Shown: positions 53,616 through 59,081 of the stretch, one piece after another
Position numbering within the stretch: the stretch's first letter is position 1
Layout of the letters: every line of letters starts with the position of its first letter
Origin: a virus
Length of the DNA: 59,247 bases
Strand: one strand, 5' to 3'
Virus record (IMG/VR): IMGVR_UViG_3300021961_000105
Span: 1 to 59,247 of that record
The notes under the pieces: generated by a model
The model's database searches: none
What the model saw: only the letters and a program-made list of their open reading frames with translations
Told to the model about the DNA's origin: nothing
Program-made: the position numbers and the translations under genes

Positions 53616-53768
53616 TCAACCTTTGCCTTGACCACGATATGCTTTACGAGCCTTGTTGCGACTCGTTGCAGCATACTTAGTTCCTTTTCCATTACCCTGA
53701 CGGGTTTTCTTAGGAGGGCCGGGAACATGAGCCTTTTTACTAAGTCCACCTTTTGCTTTTACTGCCAT
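53616..53768 (-). CDS. Small basic protein (50 aa), possible DNA-binding or virion protein
   Basis: The 50-residue product reads MAVKAKGGLSKKAHVPGPPK, then KTRQGNGKGTKYAATSRNKA and RKAYRGQGKG. It is strongly basic (18 Lys/Arg), with Gly and Pro but no acidic residues. Very similar short proteins (KAKGGLSKKAHVxGPPKKTRQG) are, from memory, widespread in T4-like cyanophages. The composition suits nucleic-acid binding or packaging with DNA. A perfect hairpin lies 33 bases upstream of the start. The ATG start is unambiguous and the frame closes at TGA 53616. Confidence 0.72.
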   Translation of the reverse strand: MAVKAKGGLSKKAHVPGPPKKTRQGNGKGTKYAATSRNKARKAYRGQGKG

Positions 53769-53800
53769 TTTTTAGTACCTCAAGATTGTTTTTTTATTTT

Positions 53801-53825
53801 GCGCTTTAGTCAATAACTAAAGCGC
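53801..53825. other. Perfect 10-bp inverted repeat with adjacent A/T tract
   Basis: GCGCTTTAGT and ACTAAAGCGC form a perfect 10-bp stem with the loop CAATA. On the minus strand the stem is followed by AAAATAAAAAAA rather than T. On the plus strand the T run comes before it. It is therefore not a canonical terminator in either direction. It sits in the 93-base gap between the GT-A gene and the basic 50-aa gene. Confidence 0.65.
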
Positions 53826-53861
53826 GCCGAAAGTCCATTTGTCGGGGTTTTAAGACCTATA

Positions 53862-54614
53862 TCAGATGATACGAGTCTTCTCGTGTCCAACACGAATTTG
53901 GGGGTCACACCAGATCTCATAACCCGCAGCCTTGGCATCAAGACAGAAAGATACGTCTTCACCACACATATCTTGAACTTCACCAGAATCAAAGACTTGC
54001 ATCTTAGGAGCGAACCAGGGATACTCTAGAGACTCGAAGACACCATGTTTGATCAGAGTCCAACCAAAACCAGTGTAGTCAACAGTGAATGGTTTACGAC
54101 GCTTACTCATCGTTTCACCAGTTTCATGATTCATGACACCACCGTTGTTCTTGAAGTCATCTTCTTCAAGCCAGTGTGCAACAGAGGTGGTATGACCATC
54201 TTCAGTCATGTACCAACCACATGCAATGTCCTTATCCATTGCAACTAGACGATAGAATCCTTCAGTGCTGAAGACAATATCGTTGTCAATCCAGAGTTGA
54301 TAGTCATATTTCAGTTTACCATCCCAGGGAATCTGTTTGGGCCCACGGAGAACGTTTGCACCAAGAACTTTACAACGTGCAAAGTTAACCATGGAGGAAT
54401 AATCTTGTGAAATTTGAATGGCTGCACCATTCTGAACAAGATCAAAACAAAGTTGGACAAAATTCTTTAGAAAAATATAAGAACACCCACGACCGGGAAG
54501 CATGAATACGATACTCTTACCGCGAATCATCTCTTTTGCAGCGGCTAGATCGAAATCTCCTTCTTTCTTTTTTGGGGTGGGTGCGTTAGCTTTAATTGTA
54601 AATCCTTTAGACAT
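53862..54614 (-). CDS. GT-A-type glycosyltransferase (250 aa)
   Basis: The Rossmann-like N-terminal half (IVFMLPGRGCSYIFLKNFVQ at about 35-54) leads to a D-x-D metal site, DND at residues 110-112 (YDYQLWIDNDIVFS). C-terminal catalytic-type elements follow: TGFGWTLIKHGVFES (about 181-195), GED at 218-220 (CGEDVSFCLDAKAAGY) and H244. This layout is that of retaining or inverting GT-A enzymes using a nucleotide sugar and a divalent metal. The acceptor cannot be read. A host-sigma70-like promoter and a CTAAATA box both lie upstream. It is part of a block with an acyltransferase, another glycosyltransferase-like gene and a 2OG-type protein, implying glycan modification of virions or of the host surface. 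Confidence 0.78.
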   Translation of the reverse strand: MSKGFTIKANAPTPKKKEGDFDLAAAKEMIRGKSIVFMLPGRGCSYIFLKNFVQLCFDLVQNGAAIQISQDYSSMVNFARCKVLGANVLRGPKQIPWDGKLKYDYQLWIDNDIVFSTEGFYRLVAMDKDIACGWYMTEDGHTTSVAHWLEEDDFKNNGGVMNHETGETMSKRRKPFTVDYTGFGWTLIKHGVFESLEYPWFAPKMQVFDSGEVQDMCGEDVSFCLDAKAAGYEIWCDPQIRVGHEKTRII

Positions 54615-54637
54615 AAAATTAGAATAGCGACGTGTTC

Positions 54638-54666
54638 ATTCTACCACCACAAGTCAATTCATGCAA
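54638..54666 (-). promoter_or_regulatory. Sigma70-like promoter upstream of the GT-A gene
   Basis: TTGCAT (54666-54661), a 17-base spacer and TAGAAT (54643-54638), 24 bases before the start at 54614. A CTAAATA box at 54685-54679 is an alternative late promoter. The -35 match is weak. Confidence 0.35.
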
Positions 54667-54692
54667 TGGTTTCTGGTTTATTTAGAAGAAAA

Positions 54693-54842
54693 TTAAATGC
54701 ATTCTTCTTCGACTTTTTCAAGTAAATCTTCAATCTCATTTCTGAGAGAATCGTTAATAACCAAAACTTTATCTGTATATAAACGATGTTGAAGACACTC
54801 GATTAATAGATCTTTTTCTTGGTAATCCAACTTGAGTTCCAT
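54693..54842 (-). CDS. Small helical acidic protein (49 aa)
   Basis: A 49-residue product from ATG 54842 to TAA 54693, reading ELKLDYQEKDLLIECLQHRL, then NDSLRNEIEDLLEKVEEECI. The spacing of Leu and Ile predicts one long amphipathic helix. It is too short for a family call. It lies between the acyltransferase and the GT-A gene in the same direction. Confidence 0.55.
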   Translation of the reverse strand: MELKLDYQEKDLLIECLQHRLYTDKVLVINDSLRNEIEDLLEKVEEECI

Positions 54843-54885
54843 ATATTTTACTAGATCACTTTCAAAAATTATATATGAGTTTTAA

Positions 54886-55485
54886 TTATTCACCGATATA
54901 TCTAGCAATAGACCCGACATATCGACCTGGTTTAGTAATATTTTTAGTGACATTACTAAAAGCACCAACTGTAACATTATCAGTCATAGTTACATTATTA
55001 ATCATCGATGATTTAAAGTTAAAAGTGCAAAATTCTCCTATTGTAGTTCTACCTGCAATTAAAGTTCCTGCATGGATCACCGAACCTCTTCCAAGATTAA
55101 CGTGATGGGTGATTAAAGAGTTACATTCTATCCAACAATGGTCTTGAATATTGGAATAATATGCAACTGTACAAAAAGAACCGATAAAAACTCCTTTGCC
55201 AATTTTAGAAGAGTCAAAAGTTACACAAGAATCATGTACATAAGTAACACACTCTAGGTCTAACTCATCAATTTTATCACAAATAACCCGTTTAAGCGAC
55301 ATATCGAGAGAAAATCCGACAAAATATTGATAATCAGACTTATTTTTGAGGTCTAAAAACGCTTCCGGCGTGATAATTTCGATTTCATTCTTACTTTCGA
55401 GTAAAAACCACTGTAAAGCCCCATCAGTTAATGAGGATTCTGGGTAACCAATGATTTTGATTGGTTTATTGTTTTCAATAATCAT
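54886..55485 (-). CDS. NeuD/PglD-like hexapeptide-repeat acyltransferase (199 aa)
   Basis: Residues 1-80 form a PglD_N-like Rossmann domain (KIIGYPESSLTDGALQWFLL). From about residue 85 the sequence becomes the left-handed beta-helix of hexapeptide acyltransferases (IGKGVFIGSFCTVAYYSNIQ, HHVNLGRGSVIHAGTLIAGR, TTIGEFCTFNFKSSMINNVT, MTDNVTVGAFSNVTKNI). The end (PGRYVGSIARYIGE) is typical. His in LITHHVN is a likely catalytic base. Such enzymes transfer acetyl or other acyl groups to amino sugars or sialic acid. The gene overlaps the upstream glycosyltransferase-like gene by four bases, so the pair is coupled. Sugar acylation on a phage or host glycan is inferred. Confidence 0.85.
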   Translation of the reverse strand: MIIENNKPIKIIGYPESSLTDGALQWFLLESKNEIEIITPEAFLDLKNKSDYQYFVGFSLDMSLKRVICDKIDELDLECVTYVHDSCVTFDSSKIGKGVFIGSFCTVAYYSNIQDHCWIECNSLITHHVNLGRGSVIHAGTLIAGRTTIGEFCTFNFKSSMINNVTMTDNVTVGAFSNVTKNITKPGRYVGSIARYIGE

Positions 55486-56621
55486 AATTCAAGAGAAATA
55501 TTGAAATGATGCAAAGATTGTTTAATTTTATTGTGATTAAACAGTGTTTGATAGGTGCGATCATATAAAAGTGACTCCATTTTCTCACAATTTGACTCAA
55601 ATCGATGTTTATGAGTGGTCCATAACTTATGAATATCGGTTGAACCGTCTAATAAGTGTTTATTTCTATCAATTGCTGCAGCCATTCTTTCGAAATGATT
55701 TTCAATTTCATCATAACTATGATCAATGACACCATCAAACAAGTCAAGACCAAAAAAACTTTTAAGTTCTCTGACTATTCCTACACCATTAAGAAAGATT
55801 GGAAAGACCATACCCCAGACAGACTGCATTTCTTTTTCACTTAAGAGAGGAGTTTGTTCAAAAAATGATGTTCCAGTTATAATTTCGACACCATAGTTGG
55901 AATAAACTGATGACAGTACATCATTGTAGTTAGCTGCAGGTGCAAGATTACTTGCATCAAATTGACTAATCTTTATTCGATTAAACTCTTTGTTCTTAAA
56001 CTTCTTGTGTCCTTTTGCAAAACTAGTCTTAAGTTCAGGAGAAGGTGGTTTAAAGTTTTTATATTGATATGGTTGTTTATAGATCTTATGACGAAAGTCA
56101 AAAGTGAAGTCACCATTGTCTCCATAGTCCTTTGATAGGAGATAGGACATCGCCATCACCCTATGCAATTTGGTACTTGAATTGAACGATACCCACCTAT
56201 TGGATAGTTCACCCTTCTCGCAACGTTTAAACCTCTCAGAGAAGGTTGTAGGTATCCATGAAGTAAGATATAGGTTCGGAATGTTTATACCTCTTTTATC
56301 TAACTCACGTTGGAGATTTAAATGAGGGGACGATATAATAAAACTATTTTCAGGGTGTTTCGCGCAAAATTTTCGAAGCCCATGAATATCAGTATTATCA
56401 TCATTATCAATAATAGAATCAATGATATTAAAAATGACAACTCTACTCTGAAAATTGAGTTTATTTAAATTATTAAATGAAATCCCAGTACCAGTTTCAT
56501 AAGGACAAAAAATAAACTGATAACACTCAACGTCTTCACTTAGTTTATACTTATCAAAAAAACTTTCGAAAGTATCATTAAATGGAAGACCAGGATAGGA
56601 AAATAAAGTATCAATCTTCAT
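55482..56621 (-). CDS. Glycosyltransferase-like protein (379 aa)
   Basis: The protein has the layout of a group of phage and bacterial glycosyltransferase-like proteins: a middle motif W-x-S-F-N-x-x-x-K-L-H-R (RWVSFNSSTKLHRVMAMSYL, about 142-161), then TGTSFFEQTPLLSEKEMQSV (about 250-269), VFPIFLNGVGIVRELKSFFG and GVIDHSYDEIENHFERM (about 297-313). The order LSEK...P-F...L-x-x-x-F-G...F-D...IDxSYD resembles the donor-binding half of fucosyltransferase/exostosin-like enzymes. The N-terminal 130 residues are less clear. It overlaps the acyltransferase by four bases and follows a 2OG-type gene by two bases. The substrate is unknown, but a glycan-modification role fits the neighbourhood. Confidence 0.68.
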   Translation of the reverse strand: MKIDTLFSYPGLPFNDTFESFFDKYKLSEDVECYQFIFCPYETGTGISFNNLNKLNFQSRVVIFNIIDSIIDNDDNTDIHGLRKFCAKHPENSFIISSPHLNLQRELDKRGINIPNLYLTSWIPTTFSERFKRCEKGELSNRWVSFNSSTKLHRVMAMSYLLSKDYGDNGDFTFDFRHKIYKQPYQYKNFKPPSPELKTSFAKGHKKFKNKEFNRIKISQFDASNLAPAANYNDVLSSVYSNYGVEIITGTSFFEQTPLLSEKEMQSVWGMVFPIFLNGVGIVRELKSFFGLDLFDGVIDHSYDEIENHFERMAAAIDRNKHLLDGSTDIHKLWTTHKHRFESNCEKMESLLYDRTYQTLFNHNKIKQSLHHFNISLEL

Positions 56622-56623
56622 TG

Positions 56624-57211
56624 TTAAAAATATCTTTGGTAAACTTCTTCCTCATTTGACAATCTCATAGTCAATAAAATTCTAGGTAGATTATCATTTA
56701 AGATATCAACACCATGAATCTCTTTGACATTATTCAAAGTAGGAACATCTAGAATATATCTATCAACTTCAGTCAAATCATTAATATCAAAAACGCGCCC
56801 AGATACACCAGACTTATAAGAATGCGCTGTTGATTCTACATCCTTATTATTTCTCTTATAATAAACCGTTGAAGCACTCGTCTCATTTAAGATGGGCCAA
56901 TGAAGTCTTATTCTTCTCTTGATTGAATCATCACCATCAGTATGAATCGGAATACTATCGATACCATCAATGTATACAAATGCCATGTAGATCACTTCAC
57001 TCCCAAGTTCTCTACGGATACATTCGAATAGTATAGGAATATCTCTCTTAAATCTTATAAGGTCTTCGTCAGAGATAAAGTTAAAAGAAACCTTTTCAGA
57101 AAATTTATTCTCAGACTCTCTTACGTCATTAGTTACAAAATCAATTACATAAGGGACGATTTGATCTTGTACTTCTCTAAAGGTATCAATATCAAGTTTC
57201 TTATAAAACAT
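56624..57211 (-). CDS. 2-oxoglutarate/cupin-type oxygenase-like protein (195 aa)
   Basis: The ATG at 57211 is preferred to an upstream TTG. The sequence contains H90-T-D92 (IPIHTDGDD), R99-R100 and the strand RLHWPILNETSASTVYYKRN. A distal H166 (VKEIHGVDI) and R177 (LPRILLTMR) follow. The H-x-D...H...R spacing is that of cupin-fold Fe(II)/2-oxoglutarate or aspartyl-hydroxylase-like proteins. It is the first gene after the leader at 57212-57539 and leads the glycosyl/acyl-transferase block. It would be the sixth oxygenase-like domain of the window. An early or middle expression time is suggested by the host-type promoter upstream. The substrate is unknown. Confidence 0.72.
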   Translation of the reverse strand: MFYKKLDIDTFREVQDQIVPYVIDFVTNDVRESENKFSEKVSFNFISDEDLIRFKRDIPILFECIRRELGSEVIYMAFVYIDGIDSIPIHTDGDDSIKRRIRLHWPILNETSASTVYYKRNNKDVESTAHSYKSGVSGRVFDINDLTEVDRYILDVPTLNNVKEIHGVDILNDNLPRILLTMRLSNEEEVYQRYF

Positions 57212-57243
57212 CACAACCAACTTAAAATGATATTTATGGCCAC

Positions 57244-57306
57244 GAAAAAAATTTTGATGGTCCTATGAACCTTATGGGTGTTTTTGGCCTAAGAAAAAAA
57301 TTTTGA
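57244..57306. repeat. Direct repeat GAAAAAAATTTTGA (two copies)
   Basis: Perfect 14-base copies at 57244-57257 and 57293-57306. Each is preceded by GGCC plus 2-3 variable bases, making units of about 20 bases spaced 49 bases apart. On the minus strand each reads TCAAAATTTTTTTC, a T-rich run that could act as a pause or weak termination site. Confidence 0.6.
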
Positions 57307-57376
57307 AATGCGTTTAATATTTCGAGCGCTTATTGGGTTCGTTATAGATTAGGGTAGTTAGCGTTTTTTAATAAGG

Positions 57377-57392
57377 GGGGCCACCGCGCCCC
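57377..57392. other. GC-rich hairpin in an AT-rich leader
   Basis: GGGGC (57377-57381) pairs with GCCCC (57388-57392) around a CACCGC loop, inside the GC island GGGGGGCCACCGCGCCCCGCGC. No T run follows on the minus strand, so it is not an obvious terminator. It may be an RNA structural element. Confidence 0.45.
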
Positions 57393-57404
57393 GCGCTATA
57401 ACAT

Positions 57405-57460
57405 AAGACCGCACAATTAACTGCTCAAACTGCCGCTGAGTTTGCTGCTCATAAGGTCTT
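57405..57460. other. Nested inverted repeats, candidate structured RNA
   Basis: An outer stem AAGACC (57405-57410) / GGTCTT (57455-57460) encloses an inner stem CAAACT (57426-57431) / AGTTTG (57439-57444) with a seven-base loop. CTGCT/AGCAG words flank the inner stem. Both strands could fold. Confidence 0.45.
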
Positions 57461-57490
57461 CGTGAATCTTGTCGTGTATATTTAAGCTAG

Positions 57491-57521
57491 CCCTCCTTGA
57501 GTATTATAAACTCTCGGAGGG
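57491..57521. repeat. 12-bp-arm palindrome centred on a -10 box
   Basis: Arms CCCTCCTTGAGT (57491-57502) and ACTCTCGGAGGG (57510-57521) match at 10 of 12 positions, with seven central bases, ATTATAA. On the minus strand the centre is TTATAAT, the -10 element. It may be an operator. On the plus strand it could act as a weak terminator (TTTCTGT follows). Confidence 0.65.
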
Positions 57522-57531
57522 TTTCTGTCAA
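57503..57531 (-). promoter_or_regulatory. Consensus sigma70 promoter TTGACA-17-TATAAT
   Basis: On the minus strand TTGACA (57531-57526), a 17-base spacer and TATAAT (57508-57503). This is a full match to both host-type hexamers with ideal spacing. It points leftward to the 195-aa 2OG-type gene and the glyco-modification block. The start should be near 57496. Confidence 0.8.
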
Positions 57532-57539
57532 CTTATCCC

Positions 57540-57785
57540 TCAGCCACTGGTCTTGAAGTAAGCACCTGCATTGCCCTCGATAACACTGTTCTGTGCATGA
57601 GTTGCGTGACCGCTATAAGCTTGACCCTTACGGTTAGTGTTAGTCCGAACCCCATTTGTGCGGCTCATGATCAACTCAGACTTACGAGCTTTCCGAGTGG
57701 GTAACACAGTGTACTTAATCTGCCCTTGAGTGTCAGCAATCAGGAGATCCAGTTTGCTTGCTTTGGAGATGTCGATGTTGGTCAT
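57540..57785 (-). CDS. Small basic hypothetical protein (81 aa)
   Basis: The start is taken as ATG at 57785; an upstream TTG is less likely. The product begins TNIDISKASKLDLLIADTQG, then QIKYTVLPTRKARKSELIMS and a basic, Asn/Gly/His-rich tail (NRKGQAYSGHATHAQNSVIE). It is net basic, with no family recognised. It might bind nucleic acid. It is followed at once by the consensus promoter of the next block. Confidence 0.62.
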   Translation of the reverse strand: MTNIDISKASKLDLLIADTQGQIKYTVLPTRKARKSELIMSRTNGVRTNTNRKGQAYSGHATHAQNSVIEGNAGAYFKTSG

Positions 57786-57827
57786 GAGTGTCAAGAATAA
57801 ACGAACAGTTAGTGTAAACGAATCAGG

Positions 57828-58106
57828 TCAAAGTTCAGTCATCATCTCTAGCATTTCCTCCTCATTGATTGCTTCATCATCCCAACGAACTCCGTCACGA
57901 GTCTGAACCAAATGACGACCAATCTGCCCATCAGTCATACAACGAACAAACTTAGCCCAAGGGGTCTCGTCATCACTGCAGAACTCAACACATGCCTTTG
58001 CAGTGTTATAGAGAAACTCATCATTTCCAATCCACAGAGCAGCATTCCAGGTCTCGTAGTTAGTCCAGCCGTTGTAGGTCTCTTTGATGGTTTGAGTGTT
58101 GCTCAT
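57828..58106 (-). CDS. Small acidic protein with NGWTNYETW motif (92 aa)
   Basis: The start at 58106 follows an AGAGGA ribosome site. The N-terminal motif YNGWTNYETWNAALWIGNDE (about 11-30) is one I recall in many small phage and cyanobacterial proteins of unknown function. The middle contains CVEFCSDDETPWAKFV, then DGQIGRHLVQTRDGVRWDDE. The C-terminus is acidic and Met-rich (EEEMLEMMTEL). It is likely cytoplasmic and early. Function unknown. Confidence 0.75.
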   Translation of the reverse strand: MSNTQTIKETYNGWTNYETWNAALWIGNDEFLYNTAKACVEFCSDDETPWAKFVRCMTDGQIGRHLVQTRDGVRWDDEAINEEEMLEMMTEL

Positions 58107-58391
58107 GTGTGTTCCTCTCAACATGGCTAAGATACCAGGCCTGAGCCCCCTCTGGCATCATCTGTGGCCACTTGTAGGACTGTCCACTATTCTCTCTGTT
58201 GTCAAGGTTCTATGGTAAGCTCATGAGTCTTTGTCCCTTGAGCTTAACTGGAGCTGGCTTAGTGGCTTAAGCATTCAAAGCATACTTATGAAACTCCACA
58301 GAGTAATTGTACACCACATGAGTAGGCTATGGCAACTCTTGAAGATGTGTCCCCTTGGAGTGCTCATAAGACTGCGGAGAAACTATAAAAG

Positions 58392-58657
58392 TTTTCCACA
58401 ATTTCCACAGGGATGCTGTGGAAAACTCAGAGGACTTATGTGTAGCAAACTGTGTGGGTTCTGAGACTTATGTGGGGGGGTCTCTTGACATTTATGCGAT
58501 CGTGTGATAGCCTGCACGCTAAGACAACAAGAACTCAGAGGCTTTTCAGAGAACATAAACACTCGAAAGCTTTCACACAGCTACATTTTTTTAGCCATTT
58601 TTTAAAGCTTAACTTTTCCACAGCTTTTTCCACAAGTTATCAGAAACCTGTGAAAAA
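58392..58657. promoter_or_regulatory. Cluster of cyanobacterial-type DnaA boxes (origin-like)
   Basis: Exact TTTTCCACA at 58392-58400 (+), 58614-58622 (+) and 58626-58634 (+), and on the minus strand at 58425-58417. One-mismatch copies are at 58401-58409 (+) and 58657-58649 (-). TTTTCCACA is the box reported for cyanobacterial chromosome origins. The spacing gives two groups about 190 bases apart, flanking an AT-rich stretch. Confidence 0.65.
58485..58513 (+). promoter_or_regulatory. Possible rightward promoter inside the DnaA-box region
   Basis: TTGACA (58485-58490), a 17-base spacer ending in TGA, then TAGCCT (58508-58513). The -35 is perfect and an extended -10 TG is present. The -10 keeps T, A and the final T only. 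It would transcribe between the two DnaA-box groups, towards the right group. Confidence 0.35.
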
Positions 58658-58732
58658 CTCATGCTAACTAACTCTTTGAGGACTAGGAGAATATAACTCC
58701 ACTCCTCTTTAGGTGTTGTTTCGGTAGAGAGC

Positions 58733-58858
58733 TTAGGGGTCATAAGACTCAGCATCTATAGACCCCTGAGAGTAATCATCCCAATCAATTACGTTCTCTT
58801 CAGTGTTACTTTGTTCGAGAAGTTCTTGATAGAAATCGAACTCTTCTTGTCCCATCAT
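58733..58858 (-). CDS. Small acidic protein (41 aa)
   Basis: From ATG 58858 (or 58855) to TAA 58733, reading MMGQEEFDFYQELLEQSNTE, then ENVIDWDDYSQGSIDAESYD. The ATGA overlap with the stop of the upstream 61-aa gene and an AGAGGAACAA ribosome site support it as real. It is strongly acidic, with no family recognised. Acidic micro-proteins of phages often mimic DNA or bind host factors, but that is not shown here. Confidence 0.6.
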   Translation of the reverse strand: MMGQEEFDFYQELLEQSNTEENVIDWDDYSQGSIDAESYDP

Positions 58859-59040
58859 TTGTTCCTCTTAGTGTTGTATTCTCCGAGGTTCTCTACATAA
58901 ACCTCATTAACACTTTCATTACTTTGGAGTTCTAGAAGTTCTTTCCAATTCCATTCCTTAGGACTTACACAGTTAGATGCATCAACTGTAAAGTCTAATG
59001 TAACTCGATACCTTGTAACTTTGTTGTTGATTGTTTGCAT
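58855..59040 (-). CDS. Small hypothetical protein (61 aa)
   Basis: The product reads QTINNKVTRYRVTLDFTVDA, then SNCVSPKEWNWKELLELQSN and SVNEVYVENLGEYNTKRNK. The pattern of strand-helix-strand (YRVTLDFTVDA...EWNWKELLEL...NEVYVENL) suggests a small alpha/beta fold. An AAGGACAAAC ribosome site precedes the ATG. It overlaps the next gene by four bases (ATGA), so they are translationally coupled. No family is recognised. Confidence 0.65.
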   Translation of the reverse strand: MQTINNKVTRYRVTLDFTVDASNCVSPKEWNWKELLELQSNESVNEVYVENLGEYNTKRNK

Positions 59041-59081
59041 TGGTGGTTTGTCCTTAAATGAGAAGAAACGACTAAGATATT

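Larger units (their letters stand above)
57212..57539. other. 328-bp gene-free leader region
   Basis: There is no credible gene on either strand. Reading leftward it holds a consensus promoter inside a palindrome (57491-57531), nested inverted repeats (57405-57460), a GC-rich hairpin (57377-57392), an A-rich segment and two copies of GAAAAAAATTTTGA. A transcript from the promoter would have a leader of about 285 bases before the 195-aa gene. Confidence 0.7.
58107..58732. other. 626-bp gene-free region with origin-like features
   Basis: No credible gene is seen on either strand. Open frames on the plus strand (58231-58464 and 58452-58667) lack family features and good ribosome sites. The segment holds four exact TTTTCCACA boxes plus near matches, an AT-rich tract near 58582-58612, repeated ACTTATG/CATAAG words and a plus-strand promoter-like sequence. 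Confidence 0.7.

Noticed and set aside
57212-57220. TTG start for the 195-aa oxygenase-like gene
   Set aside because: An in-frame ATG nine bases later is preferred. The same reasoning moves the start at 57794 to 57785 and the one at 58124 to 58106, the latter having a good ribosome site.
57340-57470. tRNA gene in the leader
   Set aside because: No cloverleaf with T-loop GTTC consensus and acceptor pairing could be drawn.
57372-57489. Short open stretches on both strands in the leader (about 24 codons on plus, about 40 on minus)
   Set aside because: Neither has an ATG or ribosome site. They are more likely by-products of the inverted repeats.
58172-58205. TTGACA at 58205-58200 as a promoter of the 92-aa gene
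   Set aside because: No -10-like hexamer occurs at 15-19 bases downstream.
58495-58502. HIP1 palindrome (GCGATCGC)
   Set aside because: Only TGCGATCGTG is present, one mismatch away, and a single copy is not informative.
58231-58667. Two overlapping plus-strand open frames in the gene-free region
   Set aside because: No ribosome site, no family features and a composition unlike phage proteins. They cross the DnaA boxes, which explains the constrained bases better.
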